Notes under the pieces: model-generated
Database searches by the model: none
What the model saw: the letters and a program-made list of their open reading frames with translations, nothing else
Told to the model about the DNA's origin: nothing
Shown here: one piece after another, positions 43,645-51,759 of the stretch
Position numbering within the stretch: the first letter of the stretch is position 1
How the letters are laid out: every line of letters begins with the position of its first letter
Translations under genes and position numbers: made by a program
NCBI GenBank assembly: GCA_023417475.1
Contig: JAEZFP010000015.1
Span: forward strand, 1 to 64,000
Direction of reading: 5' to 3'
Source: Bacillota bacterium
GTDB taxonomy: Bacteria > Bacillota > UBA4882 > UBA8346
Length of the DNA stretch: 64,000 nt

Positions 43645-44466
43645 TCAACGAGCCTCCGTTTTCGTTTCCGGCCGATTGACCGGCGGGAGACCACTCTCGC
43701 CAACCTGCCGGGTCAGATCATATAACTTACTCCGTAACAGTTCGGGAGCTAAATTTCGCTCCAGGCTACCCCGGTGCGCCAAGGCAATCTGACCGGTCTC
43801 CTCCGACACGATCACGATTAACGCGTCGGACTGCGCCGACAAACTCAACCCCGCCCGGTGCCGGCTACCCAACTCCTGGGGTAAATACAAGCCGTTATCC
43901 AACGGCAAAAAACAGCCTGCCGCAAAAATCCGGTTGCCCCTGATCAAAATCGCCCCGTCGTGCAATGGCGAATTCGGGAAAAACAACTGTTCCACCAGAA
44001 CTCCGTTAACCATCCCGTCAATCAGCGAACCGGAATCGCCGACAACGGTCAACGGGTCTTCCCGTTCAAAGACAATTAAGGCCCCGGTTTTGGTTTGCGC
44101 GAGTTTCTGCGCCACCAGAGCCACAATATCAATACATTTGGGCTCAATCGGCTGCGGTTTTAAGAACCACTTGATCAGTGGATTTTTATGTCCTAAGGAC
44201 TCCAAGGCCCGCTTCAGTTCATTCTGAAAGATAATCGGAATCGCCACAATCAGCATCATCATTATCCAGTTCAGCAAAGTGCTTAACCACCGAAACTCCA
44301 ATGAGGTACTGAGGATATACAATAAATACAAAATGACAATTCCATTTAAAAGCAAGATGCCTTTCGTGCCGCGCATCATCTTAAAAGCCTGGATGATGAT
44401 GACGATAACCAATACAATATCGATGAAAGACGTAAATTTGGCCAAAGTTCTCACCACCCTCTCCAA
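43645..44466 (-). CDS. cdaA: Membrane diadenylate cyclase (c-di-AMP synthase)
   Basis: A CdaA-type enzyme with three N-terminal membrane helices followed by the DAC domain. Catalytic motifs SPLHDGAILI and GSRHRAGLSLS are intact. It makes c-di-AMP from two ATP, which controls potassium and osmotic balance and cell-wall homeostasis. The start is uncertain: a TTG at 44466 has no Shine-Dalgarno, whereas a TTG at 44445 lies just behind GGTGGTGA. The usual partner gene cdaR is missing, but glmM is still in the cluster. Confidence 0.92.
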   Translation of the reverse strand: MERVVRTLAKFTSFIDIVLVIVIIIQAFKMMRGTKGILLLNGIVILYLLYILSTSLEFRWLSTLLNWIMMMLIVAIPIIFQNELKRALESLGHKNPLIKWFLKPQPIEPKCIDIVALVAQKLAQTKTGALIVFEREDPLTVVGDSGSLIDGMVNGVLVEQLFFPNSPLHDGAILIRGNRIFAAGCFLPLDNGLYLPQELGSRHRAGLSLSAQSDALIVIVSEETGQIALAHRGSLERNLAPELLRSKLYDLTRQVGESGLPPVNRPETKTEAR

Positions 44467-44650
44467 ATTTTAGGACAGTCTTAGTATACTACACAGATCC
44501 CTTCATTTAAACAATTCAGCCGCTTTGAAAATACGCTGAATGCGCATCTGTCCGCCCAAACCTGAAGGTCTGGGTTAAGACTAAAACCGGTCTCAACCCC
44601 GGCCGAGGCCGGGCTGGGTCGTGCTCCGAAGCTCAACTGCGGTCCTTTGT

Positions 44651-44731
44651 CCTTTAAAAGGAAAACCAACATGCTTCGTAGCTTATTCAATCTCGATAGA
44701 GTTCGAAGCCTTGTGGTTACCCTTTTAAAGG
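44651..44731. other. Long imperfect inverted repeat in the cdaA 5' flank
   Basis: Two 28-nt arms (44651-44678 and 44704-44731) are complementary at 23 positions. They begin CCTTTAAAAGG and end GCTTCG around a 25-nt loop. The whole 44490-44820 interval has no convincing gene but other short stems (CCCAAACC/GGTCTGGG, CCGGCC repeats). It may be a structured leader of cdaA or an uncharacterised RNA. Confidence 0.55.
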
Positions 44732-44820
44732 GATAGGGATCGCACTTTGACCTAACGCCAAGTCGGGGTGAGCGTCCCCCTAGTGATTATATTTGACACT
44801 GAACCCTTGATTCCCTTTAA

Positions 44821-44846
44821 CAAAAAAACCCTGCATTCAGCAGGGT
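44821..44846 (-). terminator. Terminator of the purine permease gene
   Basis: Perfect 7-bp stem ACCCTGC/GCAGGGT with a 5-nt loop and seven T residues on the minus strand. Confidence 0.9.
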
Positions 44847-44881
44847 CTAATTAAACGAATTCTTCTTTTAAGCGGTATGGG

Positions 44882-46189
44882 TTACATCCGGCTGGCTAAG
44901 AAGAAGTCAATCACAAAGAAGATCGAGGTAATGTACATCAACGGGTGGACATCCTTCCCTTTCCCGCTGAACAGTTTGATTAAAACATACGAAATAAAGC
45001 CGTAACCGATCCCTTTCGAAATACTATAGGTAAGCGGAATCATAATAATCGTTAAGGAAGCCGGAATCGAAATCGTTAAATCGTCCCAACTGATATTCTT
45101 GACTACCGCCAACATTAAGAAACCAACCACGATTAAGGCCGGAGCCGTCGCGTAACCGGGGACGACCCCGATCAACGGCGCCAGAAAAATCGCCAGGAAA
45201 AATAAGATTCCGGTGACCACTGAAGTTAACCCCGTCCGGCCGCCTTCGCCAACACCCGAAGCGCTTTCAATATAGGTTGTAATCGAACTGCAACCAAACA
45301 ACCCGCCGCAGATGGCGGCTAAAGAGTCGATTAACAACACGTTGCGTAACCGCGGCACTTTGCCGTCTTTGTTCACAAAACCGGCTTCTTCGCCAACCGC
45401 GACGACGGTTCCCATGGTATCAAAAAAATCGCTGATCAAAAAGGAAAAGATCGTCGTGATCAAAACCAGGCTAAAGGCCGATTTAATGTCGAGTTGAAAA
45501 AAGGTGCTGAAATATTCCGGCTTGAGCGCGCTAAAATAGGCGGTTGGCATTTTAACGAGGTGAAAAGCGATCGCCGCGATGGTCGACGCCACAATCCCGA
45601 TTAAAATGGCCCCCTTGATCCGGCGCGCCATCAAAACTGCGGTGATCAACAATCCAAACAAAGCGATACCATTTTGGGCGGTAATCTTCCCAAACGTTAA
45701 AAAGGTGACTGGATCGGCCACCACCAAACCGGCATTCTTTAAACCGATAAACGCGATAAACAAGCCGATCCCGACACCGATCGCCCGTTTCAGGTCGGTT
45801 GGAATCGCGTCCATCACCCATTCGCGAACCCGGGTCAATACCAATATGGTAACAATCACGCCTTCCAGGAAGATCACACCCATCGCGGTTTGCCAAGGCA
45901 ATTTCATCCCCAGGACCAACCCGTAGGCCACCGCGGCGTTTAAACCCATTCCCGAAGCCAACGCCAGTGGATAATTGGTGAACAATCCCATGCAAATTGT
46001 CATAATTCCCGCGCCAACGCAAGTTGCGACCGCCAAAGCCGGGAACATCTCTTTTCCCATGGCATCGGCGAGAATTCCGGGATTCACAAAAATAATGTAC
46101 GCCATCGTCATAAATGTAACGATACCGGCCACAATCTCCCGGGAAACGGTCGTGCGATTCTCTTTAAGTTTAAATAACTTCTCCAGCAT
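44882..46189 (-). CDS. Guanine/hypoxanthine permease (AzgA/PbuG-type NCS2)
   Basis: A 435-residue transporter with about 12-14 helices and AzgA-family motifs: EIVAGIVTFMTMAYIIFVNP, split as EIVAGIVTFMTMAY, then GMGLNAAVAYGLVLG and SSITTYIESASGVGEGGRTG-like. It imports purine bases by proton symport. It lies 186 nt downstream of hpt, which salvages the same bases, so a salvage operon is likely. An AACCCAG/CTGGGTT hairpin without T-run separates the two; I saw no purine riboswitch. Confidence 0.9.
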   Translation of the reverse strand: MLEKLFKLKENRTTVSREIVAGIVTFMTMAYIIFVNPGILADAMGKEMFPALAVATCVGAGIMTICMGLFTNYPLALASGMGLNAAVAYGLVLGMKLPWQTAMGVIFLEGVIVTILVLTRVREWVMDAIPTDLKRAIGVGIGLFIAFIGLKNAGLVVADPVTFLTFGKITAQNGIALFGLLITAVLMARRIKGAILIGIVASTIAAIAFHLVKMPTAYFSALKPEYFSTFFQLDIKSAFSLVLITTIFSFLISDFFDTMGTVVAVGEEAGFVNKDGKVPRLRNVLLIDSLAAICGGLFGCSSITTYIESASGVGEGGRTGLTSVVTGILFFLAIFLAPLIGVVPGYATAPALIVVGFLMLAVVKNISWDDLTISIPASLTIIMIPLTYSISKGIGYGFISYVLIKLFSGKGKDVHPLMYITSIFFVIDFFLASRM

Positions 46190-46375
46190 TTAGCTCCCCC
46201 TTTATTTTTCATTGCGATCTTTTATCAAATTTAATCAACCCAGCAAGGAGCGCCCCACTGGGTTAATCTTAACGTTAAATTTTAGCAAATTACATTTTAA
46301 TGGTATCAAAAACCCTTTGCCAAGTCAATCATTCATATATGTCGCACTAAATATTGGGGTCTATCTTGGCGGTAT

Positions 46376-46924
46376 TTAACGATTTGCGTATACCGCTTCT
46401 TTCAAAACTCCGATATACGGAAGATTACGATACTTCTCCGCGTAATCCAGTCCAAAGCCAACCACAAATACATCGGGGATGGTAAACCCATTATAATCGG
46501 GTTCAACCTCCGCCTTCCGCCGGCTTGGCTTATCCAGTAGGGTGCAGGTCTTGAGCGAATTAACCTTCCGGGAACGTAAATTCTCCTGCAAATATTTGAG
46601 TGTCAGTCCGGTGTCGACAATGTCTTCGACGATGATCACATCTTGATTTTCGATACTGATGTCCAGATCCTTCATAATCCGCACGGTCCCGCTGGACTTG
46701 GTGGAGGCGCCGTAACTGGAGACCGCCATTAGATCATAGGAGAGCGGTAAATCAATCGCCATCAGCAATTGGGCGAAGAACGGCACCGCCCCCTTCATGA
46801 TGCCCACCAGCACCGGAGCTTTTCCCGCGTAATCCAGGGTGATCTGCCGCCCCAACTCCAGGGTGCGCTCCCGGATCTGGGCTTCGGTAAGTAATACTTC
46901 GTTTAAGTCGTTGGCTGCAAACAT
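46376..46924 (-). CDS. hpt: Hypoxanthine phosphoribosyltransferase
   Basis: A 182-residue salvage enzyme converting hypoxanthine or guanine plus PRPP to IMP or GMP. The PRPP loop is VIIVEDIVDTGLTL, with GIMKGAVPFF near the N-terminus and VGFGLDYAEKYRNLPYIG near the C-terminus. The ATG follows CCAAGGAGGTTTATTT. It is upstream of the matching base permease. Length is typical. Confidence 0.95.
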   Translation of the reverse strand: MFAANDLNEVLLTEAQIRERTLELGRQITLDYAGKAPVLVGIMKGAVPFFAQLLMAIDLPLSYDLMAVSSYGASTKSSGTVRIMKDLDISIENQDVIIVEDIVDTGLTLKYLQENLRSRKVNSLKTCTLLDKPSRRKAEVEPDYNGFTIPDVFVVGFGLDYAEKYRNLPYIGVLKEAVYANR

Positions 46925-47095
46925 AAATAAACCTCCTTGGATTGGGCAAACTGAAACAGAATGAGATAAACAAACCCTCTTTGTGTATAAAACCGAAGAG
47001 GGAAAAACTAATATTATTGTTCAGCGACGGCGACTAATACAATTGTATCTTACCCAAACAGCTTGTCCCTGTCAATGCTATTTTCCGGGGAATAC

Positions 47096-47121
47096 AAAAA
47101 AGCGAGAGCTTTCGCTCTCGC
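47096..47121 (-). terminator. Terminator of the porin-like gene
   Basis: Perfect 8-bp stem GCGAGAGC/GCTCTCGC with a 4-nt loop and six T residues on the minus strand, 19 nt beyond the stop. Confidence 0.95.
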
Positions 47122-47139
47122 CCCTGTAAGTAACAAATC

Positions 47140-48129
47140 TTAGAAGTCGAGACGGAACCGGAGTAAGTTTTTTGCATCGTTCTTCGCATTAACATTAGTC
47201 AGCTCGTATTCTAAACGGAGACCATTGTTAAATTTGTAGATGGCTTGGATACCATAAGGGTTTTCATCCCACTCCACACCAGAAGCTTTACGTTTGTCAA
47301 TACTATATTCAAAGCTGGCTTGTAAATTGGTGTCCGCAATTTTGGTGAACAATACCCCAAGCAAGGTTTCTTGCTCATAGGCTTCACCACCAACAAAATT
47401 AGTCGGATTATAGTACTTTGGATCGGTACCATAAACATAAACTTTAATCTTATCGGTTGCTTGATAAAAGGCATCCCAGTTAAGAGCGCTTTCTAGCGGA
47501 GATTTTCCAGCAGCAGTAGTTTTTACTTTTTGAACGCCTGTTTCGTAATAGTTGAGTTCTACTCCATACTTTTTACCTACCGCATAACCAAGCTTAACGT
47601 TATAAGCATTGTCTCTTAATGCGCTTGAGCTTCCATCAATAACATATGCTCCGCCAGTATAGAAACCACTATCGCCAATCGGAATATTAACGGTGGTCAT
47701 GGTCGGGTTTCTTTCAACATAAATATTGTTGTTGGCAGCTTTGGCGAGAATACGGCTCGGATGGACTTTGTAATCGAAAGCGCCAACTTTGACAGTACCC
47801 CAGCTTTGTTTGAAGTTAAAGAAGTATTCATCAGCATAGAGGCTATCATCGGTTTTGCCAGAGGTTCCACTGACGGTAACCGTGTTACCAGGTTTACCAG
47901 TGGTTTGAACCCGAGCAGTGTAAGAAGCGTCAACAGTATCGCTAATTTTGCCGGCAAAAGTTACACGAAAATCAGCGTTGTCAACTGTCTTACCTTGGCT
48001 AGTCTTAACGGAAGCATCATCAATTAATTCAAACCGGAAACTTGCCGAGGTGGTCACTGCCCCCAAGGATACCGCAGCGATCGAAAGCAACATGGCTACG
48101 GTTACGACGAGAACTAATAACTTTTTCAT
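47140..48129 (-). CDS. Putative outer-membrane beta-barrel (porin-like) protein
   Basis: A 329-residue exported protein. The signal peptide is MKKLLVLVVTVAMLLSIAAVSLGA, shown here only by its hydrophobic core LLVLVVTVAMLLSIA. The mature part is rich in alternating beta strands and aromatic residues, and the chain ends LLRFRLDF with a terminal Phe, the assembly signature of outer-membrane barrels. No SLH domain is seen. Strong AAGGAGG and a consensus promoter with a 190-nt leader suggest high expression. If correct, the cell has an outer membrane. A monoderm surface protein is the alternative. Confidence 0.65.
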   Translation of the reverse strand: MKKLLVLVVTVAMLLSIAAVSLGAVTTSASFRFELIDDASVKTSQGKTVDNADFRVTFAGKISDTVDASYTARVQTTGKPGNTVTVSGTSGKTDDSLYADEYFFNFKQSWGTVKVGAFDYKVHPSRILAKAANNNIYVERNPTMTTVNIPIGDSGFYTGGAYVIDGSSSALRDNAYNVKLGYAVGKKYGVELNYYETGVQKVKTTAAGKSPLESALNWDAFYQATDKIKVYVYGTDPKYYNPTNFVGGEAYEQETLLGVLFTKIADTNLQASFEYSIDKRKASGVEWDENPYGIQAIYKFNNGLRLEYELTNVNAKNDAKNLLRFRLDF

Positions 48130-48324
48130 TCTCAAACCTTCCTCCTTATTTTTCGAAAAGATAGTTGATACTCGCACCTGAAACCGCGTCGTATCCTCCG
48201 CATACCCCCCCTCGATTATTTAACCATGCTACACGAGGGTTTCCAGGTTGTCCTCGATGTAACCGGTCATTATCGGAAAGCGCTGGGAAAATATCCCTTG
48301 ATTTCAGGCGTTTTCTCTTATCTC

Positions 48325-48354
48325 ATTGTAAATGATACATGAACACCCTGTCAA
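48325..48354 (-). promoter_or_regulatory. Promoter of the porin-like gene
   Basis: Minus-strand TTGACA (48349-48354), an 18-bp spacer and TACAAT (48325-48330). The resulting leader is about 190 nt, unusually long, and contains a CCCTCG/CGAGGG stem before the ribosome binding site. The rest of 48355-48569 shows nothing recognisable. Confidence 0.7.
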
Positions 48355-48569
48355 GGAAATATTTATTCTTTTTAGTAACTTTGCCCGAATACGCTGGGAT
48401 GTTGGTTCAAAATCCAACGTTTGGCGCTTTGGGAATTTAACTTATTTGTAAGATATATTATTCGCCGCCGTAACAAAAACCTCTTTAAAACGTTCGGGAA
48501 TTCTGTTTTTTAATTGACGGAATTCCTTGCTATCGATGCCGCACTCTACATTTCAACTTATCTGTCACA

Positions 48570-48606
48570 ACAAAACAGCCCTGGCATGGGTTCTGCCGGA
48601 GCTGTT
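48570..48606 (-). terminator. Terminator of ilvBN
   Basis: AACAGC/GCTGTT outer stem and GGCA/TGCC inner stem, followed by a T-rich tract on the minus strand, 14 nt after the ilvN stop. Confidence 0.7.
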
Positions 48607-48619
48607 AACATTGGCGGTT

Positions 48620-49117
48620 TTACTTATCGGTTTTCTTGGAAGCCCGTTGCATCGCTATCTGACCGGTCCGGACAATCTCCCGCACGCCAAACGGTTTTAA
48701 CAAACCGATCAGCGCCGCCACTTTCTCGGCGCTCCCGGTAATCTCGACCGTCACCGACCGGCTGGCGACATCGACGATCTTGGCCCGGAAGATATCGACG
48801 ATCTGCATGATCTCGGCCCGCGTCTGCGAGCTGGCATTGACTTTGATCAGCGCCAACTCCCGTTCGACAATCTCCCGGGGCGGCAGGTCGTTCACTTTAA
48901 CCACGTCGATTAATTTATACAACTGTTTGACGATCTGCTCCAGGACCTGATCCGCCTCGGCCTCGACCACGATGGTGATCCGCGACAGCTCCGGTTCCTC
49001 GGAGTGGCCGACCGCGATACTTTCGATATTAAAACCGCGTCGACTGAACAACCCGGCCACCCGGACCAGCACGCCGGCATGATTGACCACTAAAATCGAA
49101 ATTACGTGACGCATCAT
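48620..49117 (-). CDS. ilvN: Acetolactate synthase small (regulatory) subunit
   Basis: A 165-residue subunit with an N-terminal ACT domain (HVISILVVNHAGVLVRVAGLF, shown by VVNHAGVLVRVAG) and the NIESIAVGHSEE loop, which mediates valine feedback on IlvB. Its ATG overlaps the ilvB stop by 4 nt (ATGA), giving coupled translation. A terminator follows. Length is normal. Confidence 0.95.
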   Translation of the reverse strand: MMRHVISILVVNHAGVLVRVAGLFSRRGFNIESIAVGHSEEPELSRITIVVEAEADQVLEQIVKQLYKLIDVVKVNDLPPREIVERELALIKVNASSQTRAEIMQIVDIFRAKIVDVASRSVTVEITGSAEKVAALIGLLKPFGVREIVRTGQIAMQRASKKTDK

Positions 49118-50799
49118 TGATTCACCCCGATCATCCGGTCTAACGGGCAATTGGCCGGCACCATCGGCAGGACGTTTTCATCCCGGTCCACCCGGCAATC
49201 GACCACCACCGGTCCGGGGGTCCGGAGCGCTTCCGCCATCAGCGGCTCCAATTCGGCGGCGTTTTGGATCCGAAAGCCCTTCGCCCCATAGGCTTCGGCG
49301 ATTTTGACGAAGTCCGGATTGCTGTCAAGCACCGTGGCTGAGTAACGCTTGTTCTGAAAAAACTCCTGCCACTGCCGGACCATGCCTAAGTAAAAATTGT
49401 TCATAATCACGACTTTGACCGGGATGCGGTTGGCAACCGCCGTGCCCAGTTCCTGAATGTTCATCTGAAAGCTGCCGTCCCCGGCAATATCGATGACCAG
49501 CTTGTCGGGATTGCCGATCTGCGCGCCGATGGCCGCCGGGAAACCGAAACCCATCGTCCCTAACCCGCCGGAGGTCACGAGCGAACGGGGCCGTTTAAAC
49601 TGGAAATATTGCGCCACCCACATCTGGTGTTGGCCGACCTCAGTACAGATGATGGCCTCGCCTTGGGTGATCCGGCTGATCGCTTCGATCACCCGCTGCG
49701 GTTTGAGACTTTGCTCTGTCGCTTCATAACAAAGCGGGTACTGCCGTTGCCATTCGTCGACTTGGTTGCGCCACGCCCCGATCGCCCCGATCGCCCCGCC
49801 AGCCGGCAGCCGTTCCAACAACATCTCCAACACCATGCGGCAGTCGCCGACGATCGGCACATCCACGTGGACGTTTTTACCGATCTCGGCCGGATCGATA
49901 TCAATATGAATCACCTTGGCGTGTTTGGCAAACTCGTCCACTTTACCGGTCACCCGGTCGTCAAAACGGGCGCCGACCGCAATCAGCAAATCCGTCTCAT
50001 TGACGGCAAAATTGGCGGCAGCGGTCCCATGCATCCCCAACATCCCCAAGAACAACGGATGCTCGCTGGGGAAGCCGCCCAGTCCCATCAGAGTCGCCAC
50101 CACCGGGATATTGGTCCGTTCCGCCAACCGCAACAATTCTTGTTCGGCCCGGGCGATGATCACCCCGCCGCCAATGTACAGCAACGGCTTTTTCGCCGCC
50201 AAAATTGCGTCGGCCGCTTCCTTGACTTGCCGGGCATTCCCGGTATAGTTCGGTTTGTAACCCGGCAAATTGAGCGTGTCCGGGTAATCTAATTTGGCTT
50301 TGGCGGTCGTCACATCATAGGCGATGTCGATCAACACGGGTCCCGGCCGGCCGGTACTGGCAATATGAAACGCCTCTTTGACAATACGCGGCAACTCGGC
50401 AAGGTCGGTGACCAGATAATTATGTTTCGTTATGGGCAGCGTAATGCTGGTGATATCGGCTTCTTGAAACGAATCGCGCCCCAGCTGAAACGTCGGGACT
50501 TGACCGGTGATCGCCACCAGCGGAACGGAGTCCATATAGGCGTTGGCGATTCCGGTGACCAAATTGGTCGCGCCAGGCCCGGAGGTCGCGAGGCAAACTC
50601 CGGTCTTGCCGGTGCTGCGGGCGTAACCGTCGGCGGCATGGACCGCGCCTTGCTCATGTCGGGCCAGGATGTTTCGGATCTTTGAATCATACAACGCGTC
50701 ATAAATGGGGATGACTTTTCCACCCGGATACCCGAAAATCACCTCGACTCCTTCCCGCTGCAAACAGTCCAGCAAAATCTCAGCTCCCGAATTCTTCAT
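49114..50799 (-). CDS. ilvB: Acetolactate synthase large (catalytic) subunit
   Basis: A 561-residue thiamine-diphosphate enzyme that condenses pyruvate to acetolactate, or with 2-oxobutyrate, for branched-chain amino acids. Landmarks are FGYPGGKVIPIYDAL at the N-terminus with the catalytic Glu in RHEQGAVHAADGYAR, and the ThDP motif GDGSFQMNIQEL...NN. I start it at MKNSGAEIL behind GGGGGAGTGC. The 960-nt upstream region has no T-box that I could find, unlike many ilv operons in Bacillota. Confidence 0.95.
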   Translation of the reverse strand: MKNSGAEILLDCLQREGVEVIFGYPGGKVIPIYDALYDSKIRNILARHEQGAVHAADGYARSTGKTGVCLATSGPGATNLVTGIANAYMDSVPLVAITGQVPTFQLGRDSFQEADITSITLPITKHNYLVTDLAELPRIVKEAFHIASTGRPGPVLIDIAYDVTTAKAKLDYPDTLNLPGYKPNYTGNARQVKEAADAILAAKKPLLYIGGGVIIARAEQELLRLAERTNIPVVATLMGLGGFPSEHPLFLGMLGMHGTAAANFAVNETDLLIAVGARFDDRVTGKVDEFAKHAKVIHIDIDPAEIGKNVHVDVPIVGDCRMVLEMLLERLPAGGAIGAIGAWRNQVDEWQRQYPLCYEATEQSLKPQRVIEAISRITQGEAIICTEVGQHQMWVAQYFQFKRPRSLVTSGGLGTMGFGFPAAIGAQIGNPDKLVIDIAGDGSFQMNIQELGTAVANRIPVKVVIMNNFYLGMVRQWQEFFQNKRYSATVLDSNPDFVKIAEAYGAKGFRIQNAAELEPLMAEALRTPGPVVVDCRVDRDENVLPMVPANCPLDRMIGVNQ

Positions 50800-50865
50800 T
50801 TGCACTCCCCCATTTCCCTGGTTTTGGTATTCAATTATCATAAAACATCCCATATTATTTGTCAA

Positions 50866-51572
50866 GTCGGTTAATAACTGTAGAAAACCGCGTCAGCACT
50901 TTGTTTTATTCAGTTGAATTATAACAAAAGCAGTAACGACGCGTAATTATCGAATCAACATATCGAAAACAAGCGTCACTACTGTTTTTTTCTTATTACA
51001 ACTTTTATGTATGACTTTATTCGTCAACAATTTGCCCGGCGATTCCAAAAATCGATAAATCGCCGGAAATCCAATACCCTCGATAAATCGAAAGGATCTG
51101 CTGTTAAGCAAATCCTCCTTAGAAAATAACTTTTGGGCCTATGTCGTCACCTGATTTTCTTAATTCGCTTGCGCGAGCAGCGACGGGTAGCTAGCGTGGA
51201 CGACTCCCTAGAAAAAATAGACTATGATGGTAACTGCCGGCTGAGCGATGGTCCGCCGCGGGTTGCGGACGAAGCTTCGAAAGAGGATTGGCTCGACTCT
51301 CACGTTTGAGAAATGTTCCATACCCCCCTTCCACCGCTTCGAGCCAGTCGTCATTCAAAAGAGAGGGGGATTGTTAAAAGTTGGATCAAGCATTCGCTAT
51401 CGAAGGGGGGTGAGTCGCGCCCCATTTTCTTCCTTTCGCTTGCCCCGGCCTGCCGGGGTGGCAGATTACCTTGAAAATAGCTGAAGAAACAGCTGATAAA
51501 AATCGTTATAATCATTAAATATCCCAAAAAAGAACTTTTTTCCGATGGATAAATTATCTAGTATCCGGATTA
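50866..51572. other. Long intergenic region upstream of ilvB with stems
   Basis: No convincing gene. Stems seen are CCGGCGATT/AATCGCCGG near 51038-51067 and GATTGGCTCGA (51286-51296) with TCGAGCCAGTC (51339-51349), complementary apart from one G-U. The GC-rich 51160-51480 part contrasts with its AT-rich surroundings and may be a decayed insert or an RNA gene. I did not find the conserved T-box sequence. Confidence 0.4.
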
Positions 51573-51726
51573 AATATTTTTAATCCTGACAATAATATTT
51601 CTAGCCCTGGAAAAAATATTTATCGACTACAATTAAATATCTATTGCCATTGCAAAAGTATTTTATCACCTTAAAATAATATTTCTTCACCTGGAATAAA
51701 TATTTATTGACCTGACAAAAATATTT
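51573..51726. repeat. Eight-copy 21-bp AATATTT tandem array
   Basis: AATATTT, or a one-base variant, starts at 51573, 51594, 51615, 51636, 51657, 51678, 51699 and 51720, exactly 21 bp apart. Between copies is a looser TTGACCTGACAAA-like segment. The period equals two helical turns, so the A/T tracts are in phase. The array begins 33 nt beyond the ilvD stop and stands upstream of ilvB. Confidence 0.85.
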
Positions 51727-51759
51727 ATCAATCAAAAATTTTATTTAATTCAAAATCGC

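Noticed and set aside
44481..44690. 69-residue frame upstream of cdaA
   Set aside because: No ribosome binding site or family resemblance; it runs through the structured repeat region.
51248..51484. 78-residue plus-strand frame in the ilvB upstream region
   Set aside because: Arg/Ser-rich translation with no family resemblance, opposite to the operon direction and overlapping long RNA stems.
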